This document shows positions 1 through 6,374 of a stretch of DNA of 8,059 bases, piece after piece. Where the stretch lies: positions 1-8,059 of the forward strand of contig CBFGWL010000099.1 in the NCBI GenBank assembly GCA_965652565.1, written 5' to 3'. Source of the DNA: RSA11 sp965652565. Lineage in GTDB: Bacteria > Actinomycetota > Thermoleophilia > Solirubrobacterales > 70-9. Positions within the stretch are counted from its first letter, which is position 1, and every line of letters starts with the position of its first letter. Under the pieces are notes generated by a model. The model was not told the origin of the DNA. It saw nothing but the letters and a program-made list of their open reading frames with translations, and ran no database searches. The position numbers were made by a program, and so were the translations under genes.

Positions 1-8
1 CACCCGAC

Positions 9-128
9 CGACGTTCAGCCCAGGTAGTCGAAAAACGACCACCACGGCTGAAGCCGCGGCGAGACTCGGGGTGTTCGGTCGGGGTTCAGCCCACGTCGTC
101 GAAAAACGACTACTAGGGCTGAACGTCA
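9..128. repeat. Left repeat array: two 41-base palindromic units, 71-base period
   Basis: Unit 1 is at 13-53 and unit 2 at 84-124, so starts are 71 bases apart with a 30-base linker (54-83). Each unit opens with GTTCAGCC and closes with GGCTGAAC (unit 1 ends in G instead of C, losing the outermost pair). The core is a second inverted repeat around an AAAAA loop: GTCG pairs with CGAC, followed by one mismatch and two further pairs. Unit 2 can therefore form a nearly continuous 18-base-arm hairpin. Four bases on each side belong to the consensus seen in the right array (CGAC before, GTCG after). Unit 1 is preceded by CGAC at 9-12, and unit 2 is followed by GTCA at 125-128, where the A creates the helicase stop. 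The array may continue left of the window. Family not recognised; linker 54-83 shows no clear similarity to the right-array linkers. Confidence 0.9.
84..124 (-). terminator. Repeat unit 2 as possible terminator hairpin of the helicase gene
   Basis: Read on the minus strand this hairpin starts one base after the helicase stop codon. Outer arms are 8 base pairs; the inner stem has GTCG/CGAC plus further pairs around a five-base loop (TTTTT in this sense). No U-tract follows the stem, so it is not a canonical intrinsic terminator. High-GC actinobacteria are often credited with hairpin-only terminators, and position and strength make a termination or 3'-end protection role plausible. This is inference: the same structure is also just one member of a repeat family. 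Confidence 0.35.
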
Positions 129-2924
129 GGTGGCGTCGGCCGGCTCGGCGTCGGCGCTCTCGTCGCCCTTGGCGCCGGGATCCTCGCCGCCGTCGTCGCC
201 GCCGTCGGCCTCGCCCGTGGCTTCGGCCTTGGCCCGATCGGCGTCCTCGCTGTCGCGGCTTTCCTCGCCTGAGTCGTCCGCGGCCTTCGACTTCGCTTTG
301 GACCTGGCCCTGCGGCGGGACTTGGTCTTGCCCGAGGCCTTGGCTTCGTCCTGATCCTCGGACCCGTCGCGCTCCTCGGCCTTGGCGTCGTCCGAGCCGC
401 GCTCATCGTCCTCGGCCTTCGCTTCGTCCTCGACCTTGCCGTTCTGGGCGCCGTCCTCGGCGGCGTCGAGCTTCTCGCGCTCGCGCCCCTCGCTGCTCTT
501 CGCCGCCTCGGCGCCGTTGGCGTTCTCGCCGCCACCGCCACCGCCGCCGCCCTTGCGACGCCGGCGGCGCTTCGAGCCGCCCTTGGGGAAGTTGCGCAGC
601 AGCTCGCGCGCGACCGCCGAAGGTTTGCGGGCCATCCGCATCCGGGCGCCGCGCAGCACCTCTTCGGCCTCGGGCGTGTGCGCGACCGCGGCCGCGAGCA
701 GCGCCACCGCGAGACGGCGGTCCTGCTGGCGCGCGGCCGTGACCAGCCGGCGGGCGTTGCGGCCGTGGGCGCGACCGGAGGAGTTCACGAAGAGGCCGAG
801 CAGGCGCTTGGTCTCGGGCCAGCGCTGCACCGCGTACTGCTCGTGGAGCTCGCGCGTGCACGCCGCGAGCCGCCACACCCAAGCCTGCGCCTGATCGCGG
901 CGCCCGATGCGCCGCTCGGCGAGCGCCTGCAAGAGCACCTTGGCGCCGGCGCGCCGCTCGTCGCGCGGCCACGTCTGGACGATGTCCACGCAGTCGTCGA
1001 ACGCCTCGGGGTCGCGCAGTGCCGCGATCTCGCTCATCGCCTTCAGGCGGAGCTGGTGGTTGCGGTTGCGCTGCACGCAGGTGAGCAGGAAGCGGCGGCG
1101 CAGCTCCTTGCCCTCGTCGTGCTGGATCATCGCCTTCGCGCGGCGCCACTGGTTGGACGTCACGCGCGCGCCGGCGAGCGCCGCCCAGGCGTGCTGCTCG
1201 GAGTAGTTCAGGTTCTCGACAGCGATCCGCCAGAGCTCGCGCTCGAGCACCGCCAGACGCCGCTCGGGATCGGCCGAGACCGGCACGACCCGGCGCTCGA
1301 CGCGGATCTGCCGCCCGCGGCCGCGGCGCACCGGGCCGACGACGATCGCGCCGCCGCGGTACACGTCGCGGTCGAGCAGCGAGTGCAGCGTGATGATCGT
1401 CTCGTCGGAAGTCGTGGCCGGGTGCACGAAGTCGATGACGATGCCCGCCTCCTTGCCCGGCGCGCGCCGGGTGACGCGGCCGACGCGCTGCTGGTAGATG
1501 CGCTTGGAGGCGGTCGGCGCGAGGTGCATGCAGATCGTCGCGCGCGGCGAGTTCCAGCCCTCCGCGAGGAGCATCGCGTTGCACAGCACGTCCACCTCGC
1601 CGCGTTCGAACGCCGCAAGGATCTCGGCCAGCTCACGCTTGGGCGTCTCGCCGGAGACGGCGTGCGCCTTGATGCCCTCGTCGCGCAGCGCGGCGGCCAC
1701 GTTCTTCGCGTGCTGCACGCCCGCCGTGTAGATGACGCCCGGGATCTTGCGGAAGCGCGACTTGTAAAGGTCCGCCACCGCCACGTTGAACGGGCCCTGG
1801 TCGAGGAGCTTGGCCAGCTCGTCCTGGTCGAAGTCTTGGTCGACCTCGCCGCGGCGCAGCGGCACCTTGGCGAGCGAGCGCACGCCCGGCCCGGGCGGGA
1901 TCCGCAGGCAGCGCAGCGGCGCGATCACCCCGCGGCGCGCGGCCTGCGCGAGGTCGAAGCGCGAGGTCTGGGTGGGGAAGAGGTCGGCGACATGGCGGGC
2001 GATGAGCGCGCCCGTCGCGGTCATGCCGATGAAGACCGGGCCCGGCATGTCGCGGATGCAGGCGCTGGTCTTCTCGCCGAGGGCGGTGTGCGCCTCGTCG
2101 CAGATCACGATCGAGTAGGCGTCGGAGACCCGCCCGGCATTGCGCACGAACCACTGGTAGGTCTCGACGGTGACCGGCCCGTAGGGGTGGTCCTCGCCGT
2201 CGAGCAGCGGCGGCGAGAGCCGGTCCTTGTAGCCGCGGGTGGAGATCTCGCCGATGAACTGGTCGACGAGGTTGCGGCGGTGGGTGAGGATCAGGATGCC
2301 GCCGGTCCGCGATGCCTCCACGAAGCCCACGGCGGCGACGGTCTTGCCGGCGCCGGTGGCGTGCTCGAACCAGAAGCGCCGGCTTGCGCCCGGGTCGTCG
2401 AGGGCGGCCTGGTCGATCGGTTCGTCCTCCTCGTCGACCCAGTCCTGGGGCTCCTCGTCGGGAGCGAGCTCGTCGGGCTCGAGCTCCCCGGCGCCGTTCG
2501 CGCTGGCGCCGTTCGCCGCAGCGGTGCCGTTGCCGTTCTCGCGGGCGCCGTTGCTCTCGGCGCTCCCCTCGCCTTCCTCGATCTCCGCGATCAGCGCGGC
2601 GAGCGTGCCCGACAGGGCATCGACCTGGTGGTCGTTGAGCGTCGTGCCGTCGCGCAGCGTCGGCGGCTCCTCGGAGAGCAGGCGCTCGAGGCCGAGCACC
2701 AACGAGAAGTTGCGCCGCCACTCGGTCGAGGGGTACTCGCGCCCTTCCTCGATCTCCTTGAGCGCAGCATCGAACGCGAGGCGGCGCGCGCTGCCCGGAT
2801 TCAGGGCGTCGATCGACTCGCCCTCGAGCAGGACGGGCTCGCGCGTGAACGCCTCGACGCGTTCGAGGTCGGCTTGGCTCGGATTGCGTGCCGCCGCAGC
2901 GGCAACGTCGGTGGTCTTGGCCAT
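126..2924 (-). CDS. SF2 DEAD/DEAH-box helicase (ResIII-like) with long charged disordered tail
   Basis: Predicted 932-residue ATP-dependent nucleic-acid helicase/translocase, probably cytoplasmic or nucleoid-associated. Motifs in order: Q-motif-like HQ at 99-100; Walker A ATGAGKT at 189-195; motif Ia around LTHRRNLVDQF (213-223); DEAH at 276-279; MTAT at 301-304; motif IV region GVIYTAGVQHA (396-406); motif V AEGWNSP (454-460); motif VI QQRVGRVTRR (478-487). Both RecA-like lobes are thus intact. Residues about 555-780 look helical and are unassigned. Two oddities: an acidic, Asn-Gly/Ala-rich insert at about 115-178 separates the Q motif from Walker A, and residues 783-932 are disordered (KRRRRRK, a Gly8 run at 792-799, then Asp/Glu/Lys/Ala repeats with a basic patch at 870-880). 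ATG at 2924 was chosen because the longer open frame, to 3107, would overlap the divergent gene at 3088. No good Shine-Dalgarno precedes it. The family resembles COG1061/type III restriction helicase subunits, but there is no nuclease motif or methylase neighbour, so the substrate is unknown. Confidence 0.88.
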   Translation of the reverse strand: MAKTTDVAAAAARNPSQADLERVEAFTREPVLLEGESIDALNPGSARRLAFDAALKEIEEGREYPSTEWRRNFSLVLGLERLLSEEPPTLRDGTTLNDHQVDALSGTLAALIAEIEEGEGSAESNGARENGNGTAAANGASANGAGELEPDELAPDEEPQDWVDEEDEPIDQAALDDPGASRRFWFEHATGAGKTVAAVGFVEASRTGGILILTHRRNLVDQFIGEISTRGYKDRLSPPLLDGEDHPYGPVTVETYQWFVRNAGRVSDAYSIVICDEAHTALGEKTSACIRDMPGPVFIGMTATGALIARHVADLFPTQTSRFDLAQAARRGVIAPLRCLRIPPGPGVRSLAKVPLRRGEVDQDFDQDELAKLLDQGPFNVAVADLYKSRFRKIPGVIYTAGVQHAKNVAAALRDEGIKAHAVSGETPKRELAEILAAFERGEVDVLCNAMLLAEGWNSPRATICMHLAPTASKRIYQQRVGRVTRRAPGKEAGIVIDFVHPATTSDETIITLHSLLDRDVYRGGAIVVGPVRRGRGRQIRVERRVVPVSADPERRLAVLERELWRIAVENLNYSEQHAWAALAGARVTSNQWRRAKAMIQHDEGKELRRRFLLTCVQRNRNHQLRLKAMSEIAALRDPEAFDDCVDIVQTWPRDERRAGAKVLLQALAERRIGRRDQAQAWVWRLAACTRELHEQYAVQRWPETKRLLGLFVNSSGRAHGRNARRLVTAARQQDRRLAVALLAAAVAHTPEAEEVLRGARMRMARKPSAVARELLRNFPKGGSKRRRRRKGGGGGGGGENANGAEAAKSSEGREREKLDAAEDGAQNGKVEDEAKAEDDERGSDDAKAEERDGSEDQDEAKASGKTKSRRRARSKAKSKAADDSGEESRDSEDADRAKAEATGEADGGDDGGEDPGAKGDESADAEPADAT

Positions 2925-3087
2925 GGGAAGGCGTTTCGTAGATGCCCGCGACAGGCAGGGATGCGAGCCGCAGGCGGAGTAAGCTCGATGGGCGACAACC
3001 GGTGCGGCTTTCCCCTCCGCCTGACCGGTGTCCCCAGGTGGTTCCGACTTCGGAACGTAAGGACAAGGTACCACCAGACATCGGCGG
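2925..3087. promoter_or_regulatory. Divergent intergenic region between helicase and TlpA-like gene
   Basis: This 163-base gap must hold the promoters of both divergent genes. I see no convincing -35/-10 pair in either direction. Structured elements present: a perfect palindrome at 3041-3056 (separate entry); a 9-base inverted repeat, CAGGCGGAG at 2971-2979 with CTCCGCCTG at 3015-3023; and a direct repeat ACCGGTG at 2998-3004 and 3024-3030. The second ACCGGTG overlaps none of the palindrome, while the first lies inside the loop of the inverted repeat. Shared control of both genes is possible but is inference. Confidence 0.55.
3041..3056. promoter_or_regulatory. Perfect 16-base palindrome, candidate operator
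   Basis: GTTCCGA and TCGGAAC flank a two-base centre (CT), a perfect 7-base dyad ending 31 bases before the TlpA-like start codon. The two-base centre favours recognition as DNA by a dimeric regulator. As RNA it could also make a 6-pair stem with an ACUU loop. Its place between divergent genes fits an operator acting on one or both. The cognate regulator is not in the window. Confidence 0.4.
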
Positions 3088-3726
3088 ATGAGCTCTCCTA
3101 AGGACAAACCGGCTTGGCGAAGCGGCGGGCTGTGGCTCGCACTGGCGTCGATCGCGACCGTCGGGCTGATCGTGCTCGGCGTCGTGGTGCTCGGCGGCGA
3201 TGACGCTGCCAGTGATGACGACGGGGCCGAGGCGGGTTACCCGGCCTCGGCGCTCAGCCTGGAGGAGGCGACGGCGCCGCTGCCCGACGCGCCAGCCCCC
3301 CTCGCGGACCTGCGCGCCGAGGCGAACCAGATCCTCGACGGCGGCCAGGAAGCGCTCGACGCGCGGCTCGCCGAGCTCAAGGGGACGCCCGTCGTGATCA
3401 ACAAGTGGGCCTCGTGGTGCGGGCCGTGCATCGTCGAGTTCCCGCACTTCCAGGAGGCGGCGATGGAGCTCGCCGACGAGGTCGCCTTCCTCGGCCTGAA
3501 CCTCCAGGACAACCGCGACCAGGCTCAGGAGTTCCTCAGCAAGCTGCCGGTTCCCTACCCGAGCTACGAGGATCCGGACGGCTCCCTGTCGGCCTCGGTG
3601 AAGGCGGACCGCGGCGCGCCGAACACCGTCTTCATTGACGCCCGCGGCGAGATCGTGCACACGCGCTACGGGCCTTACGACTCCACGCAGGACCTTTTGG
3701 CCGACATCAAGCGCTACGCGCAGTGA
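3088..3726 (+). CDS. Membrane-anchored TlpA/ResA-like thioredoxin-fold protein
   Basis: Predicted 212-residue thiol-disulfide oxidoreductase acting outside the cytoplasmic membrane. Residues 14-36 form one N-terminal membrane helix after a short basic leader. An acidic Asp-rich linker (38-46) and an Ala/Pro-rich stretch lead into a thioredoxin domain (about 85-212). The redox motif WCGPC is at 110-114 within WASWCGPC, followed by the expected Phe-Pro (118-119), and the cis-proline is P178 in GAPNTVFID. Length and topology match the TlpA/ResA group, which reduces disulfides in apocytochrome c or other envelope proteins; the substrate here is unknown. No cytochrome biogenesis (ccs/res) gene is adjacent. 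The ATG at 3088 is the only good start before the membrane helix, although its ribosome binding site is weak. It opens a same-strand run of five genes, with 40 bases to the next. Confidence 0.9.
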   Translation: MSSPKDKPAWRSGGLWLALASIATVGLIVLGVVVLGGDDAASDDDGAEAGYPASALSLEEATAPLPDAPAPLADLRAEANQILDGGQEALDARLAELKGTPVVINKWASWCGPCIVEFPHFQEAAMELADEVAFLGLNLQDNRDQAQEFLSKLPVPYPSYEDPDGSLSASVKADRGAPNTVFIDARGEIVHTRYGPYDSTQDLLADIKRYAQ

Positions 3727-3731
3727 CCACT

Positions 3732-3745
3732 CCGCGGGCTCGCGG
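3732..3745 (+). terminator. Short GC hairpin after the TlpA-like gene
   Basis: CCGCG (3732-3736) and CGCGG (3741-3745) pair around a GGCT loop, five bases after the stop codon. There is no T-run and the stem is only five pairs, so it may weaken read-through or do nothing. Confidence 0.2.
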
Positions 3746-3753
3746 CCGCTTGT

Positions 3754-3759
3754 CACAAT
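3754..3759 (+). promoter_or_regulatory. Possible -10 element for a leaderless transcript
   Basis: CACAAT matches four of six bases of TATAAT in an otherwise very GC-rich gap, and it ends seven bases before the ATG at 3767. That spacing would put transcription start at or near the A of the ATG. The following gene has no Shine-Dalgarno, which agrees with leaderless expression, a common mode in actinobacteria. No good -35 is visible, so the case is weak. Confidence 0.25.
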
Positions 3760-3766
3760 CAGCCCT

Positions 3767-4186
3767 ATGGAGGCCGTGATCCGCAGGACCGGCAGCCTGC
3801 TGTGGCGCATCGTGCGCTGGCCCTTGGCCGCGGTCGGCGTGCTCGTGTTCGGCGCCGGGGTCCCGTGGCTGTGGGTGTGGATCGGCTCGCAGCTGCAGGG
3901 CGGCACCGCGCCCTCGTTCACGGGGCTGGGCGTGGCCCTCTTCGGGATCATCTTCTCCTACGGGCTGATGGCGTTCCTGCTCGCCTGGATCAAGGCGTGG
4001 GTGACGCACGACGCCGGTAAACCGGTGCGCCACGACTGGAACCGCAGTCTCTCGGCGGAGCGCAAGCGCCCGCCGCAGACGCATCCGATCGAGGACATGG
4101 TGATCACCGCGACGATCCTCGTCGGCATCGTCTGCACCGTCTGGTTCTTCCTGTGGGGCAGCCCGGGCGTGCCGACGGCGCCCTAG
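3767..4186 (+). CDS. Three-helix membrane protein of unknown function
   Basis: A 139-residue protein I cannot assign to a named family. Hydrophobic segments at about 16-41, 51-77 and 111-131 suggest three membrane helices. The first is Trp-rich (VPWLWVWIG), and a Gly/Ser/Thr loop joins helices 1 and 2. A basic hydrophilic loop (about 78-109, rich in His, Arg and Lys, with KRPPQTHPIED) joins helices 2 and 3. The positively charged N-terminus would lie inside, placing the basic loop inside as well. ATG at 3767 was chosen over an open frame extending back to 3635 because the extension overlaps the TlpA-like gene and is Arg/Thr-rich shadow sequence. The stop codon overlaps the ribosome binding site of the NfeD gene, a sign of translational coupling. 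A helper role for the protease/stomatin pair or the thioredoxin is only inference from position. Confidence 0.75.
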   Translation: MEAVIRRTGSLLWRIVRWPLAAVGVLVFGAGVPWLWVWIGSQLQGGTAPSFTGLGVALFGIIFSYGLMAFLLAWIKAWVTHDAGKPVRHDWNRSLSAERKRPPQTHPIEDMVITATILVGIVCTVWFFLWGSPGVPTAP

Positions 4187-4190
4187 GAGG
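4185..4190 (+). promoter_or_regulatory. Strong Shine-Dalgarno overlapping the upstream stop codon
   Basis: AGGAGG starts at the second base of the TAG stop (4184-4186) of the three-helix protein gene. It is only 3 bases from GTG 4194, 12 from GTG 4203 and 21 from GTG 4212, all in frame. The spacing is short for the first and long for the second, so the NfeD start is not settled by this site. The overlap itself argues for coupled translation. Confidence 0.6.
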
Positions 4191-4193
4191 CTC

Positions 4194-5558
4194 GTGGTTA
4201 GGGTGGGGGTAGTGCGGCCGTTCCGGCTCATCTGCTCGCTGATCGCCCTCGCGGCGGGCGCGCTTCTGCTCGCGCTCCCGGCCAGCGGCCAGGACGACGC
4301 GCGCCTTGCCGTGTCGCTCGAGCTCACCGGATCGATCGACCCGGCGACGGAGCGCTGGATGTCGGGCGCGCTCGAGGACGCCGCCGACGACGGCGCCGAG
4401 CTCGTGATCGTCCGGCTCGACACGCCAGGCGGGCTCGACTCCTCGATGCGCGCGATCGTGCAGGACATCATCGCCGCGCCCATGCCGGTGGTGGTGTACG
4501 TCTCGCCCAACGGCGCCCGCGCCGCCTCGGCGGGCCTCTTCGTCACGCAGGCGGGCGACGTGGCGGCGATGGCGCCGCAGACCAACATCGGCTCGGCCTC
4601 GCCGATCACGATCGGCGGCGGGGACACCGACGAGGTGCTCGGCCGCAAGGTGGAGAACGACGCGGCCGCCTACGTGCGGGCGCTCGCCGAGGAACACGGC
4701 CGCGACGCCGAGCTCGCCGAGGAGATGGTGCGCGAGGCGACGAACGTGACCGCGCAGGAGGCGCTTGACGCGGGCCTGATCGACGCTGTCGCGGGCTCCC
4801 AGGACGAGCTGCTCGCCGAGCTCGACGGGTTCCGCATCCAGGGGCCGAAGGCGGGCACGCTCGACACCGACGGGCTCGTCGTCGAGGAGCGCGACATGCC
4901 GCTGCAGTACGACATCCTGCAGCTCCTCGTCAACCCGAACATCGCCTACCTGCTGCTGATCGCCGGCGTGCTGGGGCTCGCAATCGAGCTGCTCAGCCCA
5001 GGCCTGATCTTCCCCGGCGCCTTCGGACTGCTCTCGTTCCTGCTCGGCCTATACGGGACTGCGCAGCTGCCGGTCACCGCTGCCGGAATCCTGTTGCTCG
5101 TCCTCGGGGTGGGCCTGATCGTCGCCGAGGCGCACCTGCCCACCTCCGGGGTGCTGGGCGGCGTGGGGGTGGTCGCGCTCGCCGTCGCGGGGCTCCTGCT
5201 CTTCGATACCGACTCCGAGGGCTTCGGGGTCTCGATCCCGCTGGTGATCGGCATCGCGATCTTCTTCGGCGGCGGGCTCGCGATCGCCGTCTCGAAGGTG
5301 GTCGAGGCGCGCCGCGGTCCGGTTTATACCGGCTCCGAGGAGCTCGTCGGCCGCGAGGGCGTGGTGCGCGTGGCGCTCGATCCCGTGGGCCAGGTGTTCG
5401 TCGAGGGCGCGTTGTGGCGGGCCGAGGTCGTCGACCGTGACGCCGCTCCGGTTACGAGCGGCGTTAGAGTGCGCGTCGAATCGGTCGACGGCCTCACCCT
5501 GATGGTCCGGCCGATCGCCGAGCAAGCCGCCACCCCACCGCGCGAAGGAGAGACTTGA
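4194..5558 (+). CDS. nfeD: Long-form NfeD membrane serine protease (ClpP-class)
   Basis: A 454-residue protein with the full-length NfeD architecture. An N-terminal signal or anchor spans about 10-31, ending ALPASGQ. A ClpP/SppA-like protease domain (about 37-225) has the oxyanion-region motif RLDTPGG (74-80), nucleophile Ser112 in AASAG, and the expected general-base Lys152 in RKVENDAAAY, matching the Ser-Lys dyad known from archaeal PH1510. Then come four to five membrane helices (about 249-267, 272-292, 295-312, 318-337, 347-367) and a C-terminal soluble OB-fold NfeD domain (about 378-440). Family members cleave stomatin-like partners and are thought to act in membrane quality control. The SPFH gene overlaps its stop by one base, so the two are co-translated. 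The start may be GTG 4194, 4203 or 4212; the protease and membrane domains are unaffected by the choice. Confidence 0.93.
   Translation: MVRVGVVRPFRLICSLIALAAGALLLALPASGQDDARLAVSLELTGSIDPATERWMSGALEDAADDGAELVIVRLDTPGGLDSSMRAIVQDIIAAPMPVVVYVSPNGARAASAGLFVTQAGDVAAMAPQTNIGSASPITIGGGDTDEVLGRKVENDAAAYVRALAEEHGRDAELAEEMVREATNVTAQEALDAGLIDAVAGSQDELLAELDGFRIQGPKAGTLDTDGLVVEERDMPLQYDILQLLVNPNIAYLLLIAGVLGLAIELLSPGLIFPGAFGLLSFLLGLYGTAQLPVTAAGILLLVLGVGLIVAEAHLPTSGVLGGVGVVALAVAGLLLFDTDSEGFGVSIPLVIGIAIFFGGGLAIAVSKVVEARRGPVYTGSEELVGREGVVRVALDPVGQVFVEGALWRAEVVDRDAAPVTSGVRVRVESVDGLTLMVRPIAEQAATPPREGET
5545..5550 (+). promoter_or_regulatory. Ribosome binding site fixing the SPFH start
   Basis: AAGGAG lies seven bases before ATG 5558, ideal spacing. 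It favours that ATG over the in-frame TTG one codon earlier (5555). The site sits within the last codons of nfeD. Confidence 0.75.
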
Positions 5559-6340
5559 TGGACGCCGCCCTCGCCGTAATCGCAATCCTCGCGATTCTCA
5601 TCCTGATCATCCTCGCTTCCGCGATCCGGGTGCTCCGCGAGTACGAACGCGGGGTCATCTTCCGGCTCGGCCGCCTGATCGCGCAGAAGGGGCCGGGCCT
5701 GATCCTGCTCATCCCGATCATCGATCAGATGGTCCGGGTCGACCTGCGGACGGTCACGCTCAACGTGCCGCCACAGGAGGTCATCACCAAGGACAACGTG
5801 ACGGTGCGCGTGAACGCCGTTGCGTACTTCCGGGTGATCGACCCGAACCGCGCGATCACCGAGGTGGAGAACTACCTGCTCGCCACCTCCCAGATCTCGC
5901 AGACGACGCTGCGCTCGGTGCTCGGCAAGGCCGAGCTCGACGCGCTGCTCGCTGAGCGCGAGAGGCTCAACATCGAGCTGCAGCAGATCATCGACGAGCA
6001 GACTGAGCCGTGGGGCGTGAAGGTCACGACGGTCGAGGTCAAGGACGTCGAGCTGCCCGCCGAGATGCAGCGCGCGATCGCGCGCCAGGCGGAGGCCGAG
6101 CGTGAGCGGCGCGCGAAGATCATCGCGGCTGACGGCGAGTTCCAGGCCGCGGAGAAGCTCTCCCAGGCCGCGGACATCATCAGCCAGAACCCGGCGACGC
6201 TGCAGCTGCGCTACCTGCAGACGCTGCTGGAGATGGGCGTGAACCAGAACACCACGGTCGTCTTCCCGCTGCCGATCGATCTGCTGAAGCCGTTGCTCGA
6301 GCTTGGCGCGGAGTCGACCGTGCCATCCTCGTCTTCCTGA
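5558..6340 (+). CDS. SPFH/stomatin-like protein (slipin), partner of NfeD
   Basis: A 260-residue band-7 protein. A single N-terminal membrane helix (about 4-24) is followed by the hallmark REYERGVIFRLGRL (27-40), then the SPFH domain to about 170, and a charged coiled-coil region (about 172-205) with the typical ARQAEAERERRAKIIAADGE (175-194). These proteins oligomerise into ring-like membrane scaffolds that organise microdomains and hold proteases. Residues 231-241 (NTTVVFPLPID) resemble the C-terminal hydrophobic segment of archaeal stomatin PH1511, which its NfeD partner cleaves. The last residues are a Ser4 tail. The ATG shares its A with the nfeD stop codon (TGATG), so stoichiometric coupled translation is likely. 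Length is typical for slipin-2-type bacterial members. The first helix and SPFH domain are intact, with no sign of decay. Confidence 0.94.
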   Translation: MDAALAVIAILAILILIILASAIRVLREYERGVIFRLGRLIAQKGPGLILLIPIIDQMVRVDLRTVTLNVPPQEVITKDNVTVRVNAVAYFRVIDPNRAITEVENYLLATSQISQTTLRSVLGKAELDALLAERERLNIELQQIIDEQTEPWGVKVTTVEVKDVELPAEMQRAIARQAEAERERRAKIIAADGEFQAAEKLSQAADIISQNPATLQLRYLQTLLEMGVNQNTTVVFPLPIDLLKPLLELGAESTVPSSSS

Positions 6341-6374
6341 GCCCGACGCCCAGACAAGCGATCGCCGCGTCCGC

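Noticed and set aside
403..1584. Minus-strand open frame of 393 codons inside the helicase gene
   Set aside because: It overlaps the helicase in a shifted frame and is made almost entirely of Arg, Ala, Gly and Pro.
678..3101. Long plus-strand open frame of 807 codons opposite the helicase
   Set aside because: It is the antisense of a gene with complete SF2 motifs, rich in Arg, Ala, Val and Asp with no family motif. Long shadow frames are expected at this GC content.
2925..3107. 61-residue N-terminal extension of the helicase from ATG 3107
   Set aside because: It would overlap the first codons of the divergent thioredoxin gene and is Cys/Pro/Ser-rich without family resemblance. The ATG at 2924 begins just before the plausible domain.
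1633..3951. Long minus-strand open frame of 772 codons
   Set aside because: It crosses the helicase in another frame, the divergent promoter gap, the thioredoxin gene and the start of the three-helix gene. Arg/Pro-rich composition, no motif.
6303..6374. TTG start for GalT inside the SPFH gene
   Set aside because: The extra 24 residues resemble no GalT N-terminus, and homology starts right after GTG 6375.
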